Shown: in pieces, positions 8,425-16,726 of the stretch
How the letters are laid out: each line of letters starts with the position of its first letter
Numbering within the stretch: position 1 is the stretch's first letter
Assembly (NCBI GenBank): GCA_012729095.1
Contig: JAAYDU010000031.1
Location: 1-38,831, forward strand
Direction of reading: 5' to 3'
DNA: 38,831 bases
DNA from: Methanobacteriota archaeon
Lineage (GTDB): Archaea > Thermoplasmatota > Thermoplasmata > Methanomassiliicoccales > UBA472
Made by a program: the position numbers and the translations under genes
Notes under the pieces: model-generated
What the model was told of the DNA's origin: nothing
Seen by the model: only the letters and a program-made list of their open reading frames with translations
Databases searched by the model: none

Positions 8425-8807
8425 TGGGAAAATGGGGAATAGCGAACGTCTTCGCCAGTTACAACAATATCATCATCACCTTGACCGACGTCACCGGCGC
8501 CGAGACCATAACCAAGTGCACCGGCGGAATGGTGGTCAAGGCGGCAAAGGACGAATCCTCGCCTTACGCGGCCATGAGGGCCGCGGAGAAGGTGGCTGAG
8601 ATAGCCAAGGAGAAGGGTATAGAGGGCATACACGTCAAGGTGCGCGCACCCGGCGGAAACCGCTCCACCTCACCCGGACCGGGCGCTCAGGCGGCCATCA
8701 GGGCATTGGCCCGCGCTGGACTGAGGATCGGACGTATCGAGGATGTCACCCCTATCCCGCATGACGGCACCAAGAAGAAGGGCGGGCGCCGGGGCAGAAG
8801 GGTGTAA
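8424..8807 (+). CDS. rps11: Ribosomal protein S11 (uS11)
   Basis: This 127-residue protein of the small-subunit platform contacts the mRNA exit region. Typical archaeal elements are visible: [20 protein letters not shown], the [18 protein letters not shown] block, the conserved [20 protein letters not shown] and the basic tail [11 protein letters not shown]. The ATG overlaps the S4 stop (TGATG) and follows a GAGGTGA Shine-Dalgarno inside the S4 gene. RpoD follows after 11 bases. Confidence 0.97.
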   Translation: MGKWGIANVFASYNNIIITLTDVTGAETITKCTGGMVVKAAKDESSPYAAMRAAEKVAEIAKEKGIEGIHVKVRAPGGNRSTSPGPGAQAAIRALARAGLRIGRIEDVTPIPHDGTKKKGGRRGRRV

Positions 8808-8818
8808 AGAGGCGCTTT

Positions 8819-9655
8819 ATGCAAATAAAGATGCTAGAGGAGATGGAGAACAGGGCCAAGTTCCTGATCACCGAAGGCAGCCCGGAGAAGGTCAACGCCC
8901 TGCGCAGGGCGCTGATGATGGACGTTCCCAAGCTGGCTATAGACGATGTGGAATTCCATCTCGGATCGTCCGTGGACGCCGAGGGCAACGAGTACGAGAG
9001 CATCAGCCCGGTCTTCGACGAGATCGTGGCCCACCGGCTGGGCCTGGTGCCCATACCCACCGACCTGGACCTGTTCGGCTTCCGGGACCAGTGCTCCTGC
9101 GGCGGCGAGGGCTGCCCGAACTGCACGATCTACTTCTCCCTGGAGAAGAGGGGGCCGTGCGAGGTGTACTCCGGTGACCTGAACTGCCTGGGCGATTCCA
9201 AGTTCCAGCCCAAGGACCAGCTGATACCCATAGTCAGGCTGGGCGAGCGCCAGGGAATACTGGCCTATGCCATAGCCGAGCTGGGCACCGGCCGCAAGCA
9301 TGCCAAGTGGCAGCCGACGCACGGCGTGGGCTACAAGTACTACCCCACCGTGACCATCGACCGCTCCAAGTGCGACAATGGCGGCACCTGCATAGAGATA
9401 TGCCCGAAGGGTGTCATGAAGTTCAAGGACCAGAAGGTCCAGGTGGTGGACAACGACGCCTGCGTATTGTGCGAGGATTGCGTCAAGGTCTGCCGCGCCG
9501 ACGCCATAAAGGTGAAGTGGTCCGAGGACAAGTTCATCTTCGAGTTCGAGACCGACGGGTCCCTGAGCGCGAGGGTGGCCCTGATCGCGGCCTTGGAATC
9601 CCTGGAGAGGTCCTTCGACGAGTTCCGGGAGAATATCGCTTCCTTGGAAGGCTGA
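8819..9655 (+). CDS. rpoD: DNA-directed RNA polymerase subunit D (Rpo3), with ferredoxin-like domain
   Basis: This 278-residue subunit corresponds to eukaryotic Rpb3 and bacterial alpha; with subunit L it nucleates polymerase assembly. The N-terminal dimerisation half has VNALRRALMMDVPKLAID and AHRLGLVPIPTDLD. An insertion carries C92, C94, C99 and C102 (CSCGGEGCPNC). The inserted ferredoxin-like domain has a complete second motif, C215-x2-C218-x2-C221-x3-C225, but an incomplete first motif: C185-x5-C191-x3-C195-P, with glycine at position 188 where the second cysteine is expected. The domain may therefore hold one intact [4Fe-4S] cluster plus a three-cysteine site. An SD (GAGGCG) precedes the ATG. 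The usual downstream L18e-L13-S9 genes are absent, and PolD converges from the other side. Confidence 0.97.
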   Translation: MQIKMLEEMENRAKFLITEGSPEKVNALRRALMMDVPKLAIDDVEFHLGSSVDAEGNEYESISPVFDEIVAHRLGLVPIPTDLDLFGFRDQCSCGGEGCPNCTIYFSLEKRGPCEVYSGDLNCLGDSKFQPKDQLIPIVRLGERQGILAYAIAELGTGRKHAKWQPTHGVGYKYYPTVTIDRSKCDNGGTCIEICPKGVMKFKDQKVQVVDNDACVLCEDCVKVCRADAIKVKWSEDKFIFEFETDGSLSARVALIAALESLERSFDEFRENIASLEG

Positions 9656-9686
9656 AACGGCGGACGTCCCGCCCCTTTCCAACCCT

Positions 9687-12600
9687 TTAATCCTTTATGA
9701 AATCATCCAGGCACACGCTTCGTTTACATCGCACCGCGCATTCCGGTTCTTCCTGCACCTCGTCTTCGGCGTCCGGGTCGAAGGGGATGTCCAGAGGCCG
9801 TTCGTCACCTCCCTCGTCGAAGGTGTCCAGGGTTGCCGGCGATGTGTCCGCCTCCTCCCCGAAGATCGAGGTGATGGACCTCTCAATGAGCCGTATCCGT
9901 TGCTGTGTGTATTCCGAAACACCGTAATCGCGCCCTATGCGGCTGGTGACCCCGAGATACTTCTTCACGCTGGCCTCGTACACCGTGAGGTTCAGCTTGT
10001 TGCCGCAATAGCAGTGACCGCTTAGCGGCACCCGGCGATAGCTCTCCCCGCACTTTGTGCAGCGGAACTTCTGACCGGAGAAGCTCTTCAGGTTGCCTAT
10101 CAGGTCGGGCAGGAAGTGCTTGGTGATGACGCGGTGCACAACATCCCCCGCGTCCACGGCCCTTATGCGCTTGGCAAGCTCCAGCTGGGCGGTCATCTTG
10201 TCCATCATGGTCTCCAGCGTCTTGTATGCGGATTCGGCCGGTCCCTCCGCTATGTCATTGGTGTCGTGGGTGAAGCCGAAGCCCTCGTACTGAAGCAATG
10301 ACTTGATGCGGTCGGACACCAGGTCCATCTTGCCCTGTATCTCCTTGGGGTGACGGAACTCCTCGCAGGCCCGGTAGAACTCCAAGGGATACTCCCAGTG
10401 AACGTCGATGTTCTGGGCCTCCTTGTCCACCTCGTTGGGGTCCAGCCTGAGCGCCAGAACCAGAGGGGCGTCCATTAGGCCGCCCCGACTGTCCGGCAGG
10501 TACGATCGTGAGAAGTTGAGCAGGCCGTCCAGCAACAACACGACGCTGTCCTCGTCCCCGTCGGCGTTGCGCCTCTTCGCCGCGTGAAAGAAAGGATGTC
10601 CGAAGCACACGCTTGCCTTGGTGAATCCTATTATACGGCATAGTATCCCGCCCGAGGTGTGCGGAGCGAGTCCGATGGCCAGATGACCGATGATGTCCTC
10701 CCTGGCCTTGGCTTTGTAATAACGGGGCAGGTCGTAGAACCTTTCCAGAAGGTCGTCTATGAAATCGGCCACCCGCACCATGAAGTCCCCGCAGGAGTTG
10801 GATGGCACTATGTCCTGCACCTTCAGCTCGCATAGCTGCTCGGGGTCGGTCAGGGGACGGTCGTGTATATCGTGCTCATAACCGAGCTCCCTGGCCTTCT
10901 CGACGCTGAGACCTATCTCCCGCGGGCGGAAATGGGTCAGTGGAACGTCCGTAAGGTCGAAGCGGATGGTCCCATCCTTGTTGACGTATATCTCGTGCTT
11001 GCGGCGCAGAATGCCCTTCTCGAGGGGTTCCGGGCACATGTCCTTTGACCTGAGCACCTTCTCCCCCTTGAGCTTCGGTGGTATGGCCCTCTCACCAAGC
11101 GCCTTCTTGGCTTTGTTTAGCTCCTCGGAGAGGTTGACCGGGACCTCCTTTGACTCCCCCACGGGCACTGTATGCCCGCCGCAGGGGCACTTGTAATAGA
11201 CGCGATGCTCTCCGCACTGCTGGCATTTCCTGACCCCCAGCTCCACGTTCACGGTTCCCTTTTCAGCCGCCTTCTCCATCAAGCGCTGCGGACCCCCGTT
11301 CATCCCTATGGGGAATATGGTGTGCGATGGGGCCTTGGCCGAACGGTCCTTGGCCTTCTCCGGACGGGCCATGCGGGAACCTATCCTGGTCACGGAACGC
11401 GGGTTGATCTTCACCCCGGCGCACCTGGACACCGCTTCCATGACCGTTTCTCCCTCCAAGGCCACCCGGTCCTCGATCCCGCTGTCGCCTAGCAGGCCCA
11501 GGCCGGCCAGTAGCGGTTCGGCGTATCTCTCCAGGACGACATTTCCGTCGATAACGCGGTGCAGGGCCCCCAAGAGCTCTAGCGTTCGTTTTTTGTCCGG
11601 GTCCATTGGAACCTGGAGAAGGCCGTTCCCCAGGGATGCTCTCTGCAGCACCCAGGCCCTCAGCCCTTGAAGCTCCTCCAGGGGGATGTCGTACCAGAAC
11701 AGGTTGTACTTGGGGTGCAGCGGGACGCTGTATCGCTTGGACATATCCAGGGCGGCCCGGAAGTCGGGGGGATCCTCCCATCCCTTGGGAAGATCCCCTT
11801 CGTTGGCTGTGTACAGCTCGGCGCGATGCCATTCCAGGTCGTAATCCCCCGGGACGAGCACGTGGTTGTTCTCCACGAACTCCCCGAACGGGAACAGTAT
11901 CTGGCCTACGTCGGTTATCTCCTTCACCCTGCCCTTGAAGGCCATGAACTGCTCGACGGTGTTGGCCTGCACCAGATCGCCATTGTCCAGAAGGAGTGTG
12001 GGGCCTTCCAGCCGGTCGCAGGGGGTAACCGCTCCGGCCTTCCCGGGCCGCTCGATCTTGATCTGAGTTCCGATGGCTAGGAAATCGTCCAGAGCGAACA
12101 TGGTGGCCGGGCTGATGGCGATGGCCGCGAGACCGGTGGTCCTGGCCCGGCCGTACCTTAAACGGAGCCCTCCCGGTCTTGACGGGTGACCGAGCACCGG
12201 CCGGCCGGCCACGATGTCCTTGAGGTACTTGTAGTCGGGGGTCACCTTGACCTCCTTCTGCTCCTTGGCCGCCCCCTTCTTGATCCTGAGGTACTCGCTG
12301 ATGAAGTCCCAGCCTTCCAGTCCAAGCTTCTTGACATGCTTCTCCAGCTTGGGCGCCTTCAGGCATAGCCCTTCAGCTATGACCAGGCAGACCCCGCCCC
12401 TCACCGCGTTGGTCTTGATGCGAGGCAGGTTGCGATAACCGGAGATCTCGGAGTCCTCGGTCTTTTCCCCATCTACGCATACGGGGCAGTTCCTGTAAAT
12501 GATCTCGATCTCCTGGTTGCTGGGAATGAACTGCAGGTGCTGGCATTGCTTGTAGAGGGGGATCTCCTCCTTGAGCCTCTCCACCTCCCCCACGGTTGGC

Positions 12601-13145
12601 TTATAGGTCCCGATCCCGAACTCCCGCCTTACCACATCGGCGATCAGCACGCTCATGGCCTGGGCGGTCCCCCCGGCCGCCCTGATGGGACCGTTGAAGA
12701 ACACCGACAGGTACTCGGTGCCGTCGGGGTTAGGATTGATCTTAACCCCGGCGATGCCCACTATGGGAGCGACCAGGATGCCTTCGGTGAGTACGGAGAG
12801 GCCCACCCTGACCGCCCGTTCTATGGCCATCTCCCTCCCCTCCTTGGCAGCGACCGCTTCCTTGGCCAGCTCCTTGGCGATGAACAGCGACACCTCCTCG
12901 CGGCTCTCGATGCGCTTGGATATGTCCCTGATGCGCTCGGCGACCCCTTCCACGTGCCAGTCGGACAGTTGCTTCTCCACCCTTGCCGCCAGGTCCTCGG
13001 CCTGGGGGATCTCCACCTCCGTGCTGGGGTCCAGGCCCTTGCGCCTGGCCTCGGCGGCCAGAGCGTAGCAGCGCTCGTTCTCCTCAAAGAGGATGGAGAA
13101 GTATCGGCGCATGGATTCGCTGCAGGCCAGTTCTTGTAAGGGCAT
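9687..13145 (-). CDS. polC: DNA polymerase II (PolD) large subunit DP2
   Basis: This 1152-residue protein is the catalytic subunit of the archaeal D-family replicative polymerase; the exonuclease subunit DP1 is not in the window. The N-terminus has RYFSILFEENERCYALA, then GIAGVKINPNPDGTEYLSVFF and GPIRAAGGTAQAMSVL. Zinc-binding groups are CQQCGEHRVYYKCPCGGH and, near the C-terminus, CTKCGESYRRVPLSGHCYCG. The catalytic loop N860-A-D-G-D-E-D866 is intact and uninterrupted, so no intein sits at this site. The last residues (VCLDDFIKD) resemble a C-terminal PCNA-interacting peptide. A GGGTGGG sequence precedes the ATG and an AT-rich box (13167-13180) gives a near-leaderless start. The gene converges with rpoD, with 31 bases between them. 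Confidence 0.97.
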   Translation of the reverse strand: MPLQELACSESMRRYFSILFEENERCYALAAEARRKGLDPSTEVEIPQAEDLAARVEKQLSDWHVEGVAERIRDISKRIESREEVSLFIAKELAKEAVAAKEGREMAIERAVRVGLSVLTEGILVAPIVGIAGVKINPNPDGTEYLSVFFNGPIRAAGGTAQAMSVLIADVVRREFGIGTYKPTVGEVERLKEEIPLYKQCQHLQFIPSNQEIEIIYRNCPVCVDGEKTEDSEISGYRNLPRIKTNAVRGGVCLVIAEGLCLKAPKLEKHVKKLGLEGWDFISEYLRIKKGAAKEQKEVKVTPDYKYLKDIVAGRPVLGHPSRPGGLRLRYGRARTTGLAAIAISPATMFALDDFLAIGTQIKIERPGKAGAVTPCDRLEGPTLLLDNGDLVQANTVEQFMAFKGRVKEITDVGQILFPFGEFVENNHVLVPGDYDLEWHRAELYTANEGDLPKGWEDPPDFRAALDMSKRYSVPLHPKYNLFWYDIPLEELQGLRAWVLQRASLGNGLLQVPMDPDKKRTLELLGALHRVIDGNVVLERYAEPLLAGLGLLGDSGIEDRVALEGETVMEAVSRCAGVKINPRSVTRIGSRMARPEKAKDRSAKAPSHTIFPIGMNGGPQRLMEKAAEKGTVNVELGVRKCQQCGEHRVYYKCPCGGHTVPVGESKEVPVNLSEELNKAKKALGERAIPPKLKGEKVLRSKDMCPEPLEKGILRRKHEIYVNKDGTIRFDLTDVPLTHFRPREIGLSVEKARELGYEHDIHDRPLTDPEQLCELKVQDIVPSNSCGDFMVRVADFIDDLLERFYDLPRYYKAKAREDIIGHLAIGLAPHTSGGILCRIIGFTKASVCFGHPFFHAAKRRNADGDEDSVVLLLDGLLNFSRSYLPDSRGGLMDAPLVLALRLDPNEVDKEAQNIDVHWEYPLEFYRACEEFRHPKEIQGKMDLVSDRIKSLLQYEGFGFTHDTNDIAEGPAESAYKTLETMMDKMTAQLELAKRIRAVDAGDVVHRVITKHFLPDLIGNLKSFSGQKFRCTKCGESYRRVPLSGHCYCGNKLNLTVYEASVKKYLGVTSRIGRDYGVSEYTQQRIRLIERSITSIFGEEADTSPATLDTFDEGGDERPLDIPFDPDAEDEVQEEPECAVRCKRSVCLDDFIKD

Positions 13146-13184
13146 CCCACCCGCACTAAGTGGACAGAAAATTAATAAGTTTGC

Positions 13185-14171
13185 TTAGAACATGGGCTCG
13201 GCCTGTTCCAGATGCTTGACGGTATCGCGCAGGGCGGCCATTACCTCCGGCACCCCTTGCCCGGTGGCCGCGCACATCTTTAGCCGGTCGGAGCCGCTGT
13301 CGAATATGTCGACCTTGTTCTCCACGACCAGGACGGGTACCCCGGGGAACAGCCCTTTGACCGACTCCAGCAGACCCATCTGCCCGTCCAAGTGATAGCC
13401 GCTGGTCTCCGAGGGGTCGAGTATGAACAGTATGGCGTTCGCCAGGTGCTTGAGCGCGGTGACCGCCTGCATCTCTATGCGGTTGCGGTTCTCCAGTTCC
13501 CGGTCCAGCAACCCGGGCGTGTCTATCACCTGATAACGGCGCCGGTTCGCCTCGTGTATGCCCACCTCTATCCCCTTGGTGGTGAAAGGATAGGCGGCCA
13601 CGTCCGGCTCCGCGGCGGAGATCGTGCGCAGGAACTGGCTCTTTCCCACGTTGGGAAAACCGGCTATTACGAAGGTGAGCAGGTCATCGTTGAAGTCCGG
13701 GACCTTTCGGAACTCGTTCCGGGCAAAGGTGAGGAACTCGAGATCGGGACCGACCTTGTTGACCACGGAGGACGCCCGGCCGTAGAAGGCCTTGCGGGAC
13801 AGGTCCGCAGCCTGCACGGACGATGATGTCATGACCTTGCTGGTATACTGCTTCTGCAGTTCTTTGATCTTGGAAGAGGCCCAGTCCAGATTGGAGAGCG
13901 CCTTCTTCAGCTTGTCCACGCCCACCGTCACCTCTATCATCTCCGCCAGAAAATCCCCTCGATCGTTGATGCTGGGGAAGGCTTTCACGTACTTCTGGAA
14001 GGTCGATGTTATTACGTCAGTGGCAGAGGCTATGCGGGCCATGGACTTACGCTTGACAAGCTCCACCTTGTCCGGCCCCTGCTTATCTATCTTGCAGACC
14101 TTGCGAAAGGCCTTGTCCAGGATCTCATCCGCAGTAAGAATGGTGGGGACACGCTTCCTAAGGTTCTGCAC
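13185..14171 (-). CDS. NOG1-family GTPase (ribosome assembly)
   Basis: This 328-residue GTPase belongs to the Obg/NOG1 group, which in eukaryotes and archaea is linked to large-subunit assembly. The N-terminal ~160 residues form the NOG1 helical bundle, followed by the G domain: G1 at G171-FPNVGKS, the G2-region YPFTTKGIEVG, G3 DTPG and G4 NKVD, then a G5-like CAATGQG. The start codon is GTG at 14171; the TATA-like TTTATAAA about 26 bases upstream (14195-14202) supports a leaderless mRNA. It lies 39 bases before the PolD start and the two may be cotranscribed, although PolD has its own TATA. Confidence 0.93.
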   Translation of the reverse strand: MQNLRKRVPTILTADEILDKAFRKVCKIDKQGPDKVELVKRKSMARIASATDVITSTFQKYVKAFPSINDRGDFLAEMIEVTVGVDKLKKALSNLDWASSKIKELQKQYTSKVMTSSSVQAADLSRKAFYGRASSVVNKVGPDLEFLTFARNEFRKVPDFNDDLLTFVIAGFPNVGKSQFLRTISAAEPDVAAYPFTTKGIEVGIHEANRRRYQVIDTPGLLDRELENRNRIEMQAVTALKHLANAILFILDPSETSGYHLDGQMGLLESVKGLFPGVPVLVVENKVDIFDSGSDRLKMCAATGQGVPEVMAALRDTVKHLEQAEPMF

Positions 14172-14194
14172 GGTTCGTCACAAAGTAGAGGTAG

Positions 14195-14202
14195 TTTATA
14201 AA
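14195..14202. promoter_or_regulatory. Shared palindromic TATA box (NOG1 / HTH-Nudix)
   Basis: TTTATAAA is a perfect palindrome. Read leftwards it sits ~26 bases before the NOG1 GTG (14171), giving a leaderless mRNA. Read rightwards it predicts a start near 14225, which would exclude the ATGs at 14205 and 14217 and favour the ATG at 14253 for the HTH-Nudix gene. It is the only good TATA in this short divergent gap. Confidence 0.5.
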
Positions 14203-14252
14203 ACATGGCTCACGCCATGACCTATGCCTTGCGGGCGGAACCGGTGCTCACT

Positions 14253-14906
14253 ATGGATGGACTGGACATCCTGGACATGGACGACCTCAGGCTGCTTGTC
14301 CTGCTCCGGGAGGGCGGGTTGGAAGGGGCTGCCCGTGCCCTTGCCCTGAAGGAGGGCACCGTACTCCGGAAGGCGCGCGCTATCGAAAGAAGGGTCGGGG
14401 GCAGATTACTGGAGAGCAACGCGCTTGGTCCAAGGGGCGTGGAGCTCATCGATGCTATGGAACTTTACGCGCGCTTGCTCGATGCTCAGCTCGAGAATCT
14501 TTGGCGCAAGCCCAGCCTGACCTGCGATGGCCTCCTGATCAGGGACGGGAAGGCCCTCCTGGTCAGAAGGGGGAGGGAACCGTTCCTGGGTCGCCATGCC
14601 CTGCCCGGGGGTTTCGTGGAATACGGGGAAAGTGTCGAGGACTGCGTGGTGCGGGAGGTTAAGGAAGAGACGGGACTGGACTCGGAGGTCGTTACGCTTG
14701 TTGGCGCATACTCCGAGATGGGCAGGGACCCCCGTGGTCATTTCGTAACACTTCTGTTCCTGCTCCGTGAGACGGGCGGGACCCTGAAGGCCGGCGATGA
14801 CGCCGTGTCGACCGGTTTCTTCGACCTGTCCGACCTGCCGGAGTTGGCCTTTGACCACGAAAGGATGATCAGGGACGGCCTGGGTGTGGCGGAACATCAT
14901 TTATAG
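14253..14906 (+). CDS. N-terminal helix-turn-helix fused to a Nudix hydrolase
   Basis: The 217-residue protein has two parts. Residues ~8-75 resemble a LysR/ModE-type winged helix (LLREGGLEGAARALALKEG, then AIERRVGGRLLES and GPRGVELI). Residues ~90-215 form a Nudix domain with the full signature G120-x5-E126-x7-R134-E135-x2-E138-E139-x-G141, which binds the metal and cleaves nucleoside-diphosphate-linked substrates. The PGGFVEYGES context is typical of ADP-ribose/NADH-pyrophosphatase-like members. In-frame ATGs exist at 14205 and 14217, but the TATA box lies only 8-20 bases before them, so the ATG at 14253 is preferred. The combination suggests a transcription factor that senses or consumes a nucleotide metabolite. 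An Lrp-type regulator follows directly. Confidence 0.8.
   Translation: MDGLDILDMDDLRLLVLLREGGLEGAARALALKEGTVLRKARAIERRVGGRLLESNALGPRGVELIDAMELYARLLDAQLENLWRKPSLTCDGLLIRDGKALLVRRGREPFLGRHALPGGFVEYGESVEDCVVREVKEETGLDSEVVTLVGAYSEMGRDPRGHFVTLLFLLRETGGTLKAGDDAVSTGFFDLSDLPELAFDHERMIRDGLGVAEHHL
14899..14906 (+). promoter_or_regulatory. TATA box of the Lrp/AsnC gene
   Basis: ATTTATAG overlaps the last codons and stop of the HTH-Nudix gene and lies ~25 bases before the first of three consecutive or near-consecutive ATGs (14925, 14928, 14931). This fits a leaderless transcript separate from the upstream gene. Confidence 0.45.
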
Positions 14907-14924
14907 TCCCGGGAATGGATACGG

Positions 14925-15374
14925 ATGATGATGGGTCAGGACGACCTGGACGAGACGGTCCTGCGCATGTTGCAGGGCAACGGCAAGATGACCATAGAAG
15001 AGATAGCCGATAAGCTAGACCGTTCCCCTTCCACCATAAGGGACCGCATACGCCGAATGGAGGAGGAACGGTTGATACTAGGGTACTCGACCATCGTCGA
15101 CCAGGAAAGGCTAGAGGTGGACGCCGAGGCGCTGATACTGGCCGATGTGGACCCGCTAGAGGAGGGGGCGGCGATCAGCGCCCTGATGTCCCTGGAGCAG
15201 GTCAGCGAGGTCATGAAGGTCACGGGTGAGCCGCGGCTCATGTTCCGGGTGCGCGCCTCGGACCGCAGGGAGCTGCTCAGCTTCCTGGACCGGAAGATAA
15301 GGCCGTTGGGCTTCCATCGCATTGATGTGCGCCTGATCCTTGACCGGGCGGTGAGATACCCGGGCTCCGTTTGA
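14925..15374 (+). CDS. Lrp/AsnC family transcriptional regulator
   Basis: This 149-residue regulator has an N-terminal winged helix (LDETVLRMLQGNGKMTIEEI, ADKLDRSPSTIRDRIRRMEE, ILGYSTIVD) and a C-terminal RAM-type ligand-binding and oligomerisation domain (alpha-beta segments around residues 65-145). Such proteins commonly respond to amino acids or related metabolites. The start begins with ATGATGATG, so any of the three could be used. The genes it controls cannot be read from the sequence; the nearest candidates are itself, the HTH-Nudix gene and the permease downstream. Confidence 0.9.
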   Translation: MMMGQDDLDETVLRMLQGNGKMTIEEIADKLDRSPSTIRDRIRRMEEERLILGYSTIVDQERLEVDAEALILADVDPLEEGAAISALMSLEQVSEVMKVTGEPRLMFRVRASDRRELLSFLDRKIRPLGFHRIDVRLILDRAVRYPGSV

Positions 15375-15414
15375 TAGCGTTGTTTAATAACCCATCATTT
15401 TCTATAACTACGGG

Positions 15415-16686
15415 ATGCAGACCATGACCTGGTTGGCGTTGCTGGTCTTCCTGTTCACCTATGCGCTCATTTCCATCAGGAGGGTGCGCAGCGTCAGCAT
15501 CGACCGCCCGGCCGCTGCCCTGTTCGGGGCGCTTCTCATGGTACTGCTGGGCCTCGTCTCCGCCGATCAGGTGGTGGCGGCCATAGACCTGGACATCATC
15601 GGTCTGCTACTGGGCATGATGGTCATCGTGTCCTGTCTGGAGATCACCGGGCTCTTTGACCGGGTGGCGGTGTTGATGGTGGCCCGCTGCGCGGACCGGT
15701 TCAGCCTTCTGTGGCTGAGCATGGGAGCGGTGGCCCTGCTTTCCGCTCTGATACTCAACGACACGGTCGTTCTGATGTTCACCCCCATACTGATCAAGGT
15801 GTGCCGTTCAATCGAGGTTAACCCCGTCCCTTACCTGGTCGGGGAGGCGTTGGCGGCCAACATCGGTTCCGTGGCCACGGGGGTGGGGAACCCGCAGAAC
15901 GCGTTCATTCTGATCCAATCGGGCATATCGTTCACAGATTTCACCCTGGCCCTCACCCCGTTGGCAGTGGTTTCCTTGGCAGTGGCGATCATCGTGGTCG
16001 CGATGGTGTTCCGAAAGGACCTTTTCGAGGAGGGTTTGCGCCCCCTCCCCATCGATCGATCGCGGGCCATGTCCGCAACCCCCCGGGTGCGCTTGGAAGG
16101 ACCCTTCTACCTGGTCCTGATCGTGCTGGCCGCTGTTCTCACGGGGTTTATCGCCTCCTCCTGGATAGGCGTGCCCATATCATTGGTGGCCTTCCTGGGA
16201 GCAAGCCTTTTGCTGCTGGCCTTGCCCCTGGTCAAGAAGGACACGGGCACCGCCCCCATTCTACGCGGCGTGGACTGGACGCTGATACTCTTCTTCGTCG
16301 GTCTCTTCATACTGCTGAAGGGAGTGGAGACCTCGGGCCTGATGGGATCGATGCTCGACGCGTTCGCGGACCTGGGGATCGGCATAACGAAGGTGACCGG
16401 GCTTACCTTCATCTCTTCCGTGCTCTCCAACCTCATCAGCAACGTTCCGGCGGTGATGCTGCTGTCTCCCGCGGTACAGGCGGGGAACGACGCGCTGTGG
16501 CTGAGCCTGGCTTCCTCATCCACGCTGGCCGGTAACGCCACCGTGCTGGGCGCGGCGGCCAATGTCATCGTGGTGGAGAAAGGGCTGAGCATGGGCGTGG
16601 AGGTGCGCATTCGGGACTTTCTCATGGCCGGACTCCCGGTCACCCTGGTGACGCTGATGATCTCCATTCTGTTCCTGGGAACATAG
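15415..16686 (+). CDS. SLC13/ArsB-NhaD superfamily ion or anion permease
   Basis: This 423-residue integral membrane protein has about eleven hydrophobic segments. It shows the ion-transporter superfamily signatures in two repeats: LILNDTVVLMFTPILIK with ANIGSVATGVGNPQN in the first half, and SNLISNVPAVMLLSP with ASSSTLAGNATVLGAAANV in the second. The NDT/NVP discontinuous-helix motifs and GNPQN/GNATVLG loops are typical of ArsB, NhaD and related YbiR-like carriers. The substrate could be a sodium ion, arsenite or an organic or inorganic anion; no ars gene is nearby. TTTAATAA (15383-15390) is about 29 bases before the ATG. The stop is TAG, and the gene converges with the peroxiredoxin. Confidence 0.85.
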   Translation: MQTMTWLALLVFLFTYALISIRRVRSVSIDRPAAALFGALLMVLLGLVSADQVVAAIDLDIIGLLLGMMVIVSCLEITGLFDRVAVLMVARCADRFSLLWLSMGAVALLSALILNDTVVLMFTPILIKVCRSIEVNPVPYLVGEALAANIGSVATGVGNPQNAFILIQSGISFTDFTLALTPLAVVSLAVAIIVVAMVFRKDLFEEGLRPLPIDRSRAMSATPRVRLEGPFYLVLIVLAAVLTGFIASSWIGVPISLVAFLGASLLLLALPLVKKDTGTAPILRGVDWTLILFFVGLFILLKGVETSGLMGSMLDAFADLGIGITKVTGLTFISSVLSNLISNVPAVMLLSPAVQAGNDALWLSLASSSTLAGNATVLGAAANVIVVEKGLSMGVEVRIRDFLMAGLPVTLVTLMISILFLGT

Positions 16687-16703
16687 AAAAAGTGAAAAGA
16701 GGT
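16687..16703 (-). terminator. Pyrimidine-rich tract after the peroxiredoxin gene
   Basis: Read on the minus strand, this segment downstream of the peroxiredoxin stop contains CTCTTTTCACTTTTTC, an oligo-T pattern typical of archaeal intrinsic terminators. It begins one base beyond the convergent permease stop. Confidence 0.4.
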
Positions 16704-16726
16704 TTCGAAGGAAATGGTTTTGAAGC

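Noticed and set aside
9687-13145. An intein in PolD at the catalytic NADGDED loop, common in archaeal DP2.
   Set aside because: The loop and its flanks are continuous and the protein is about the usual intein-free length.
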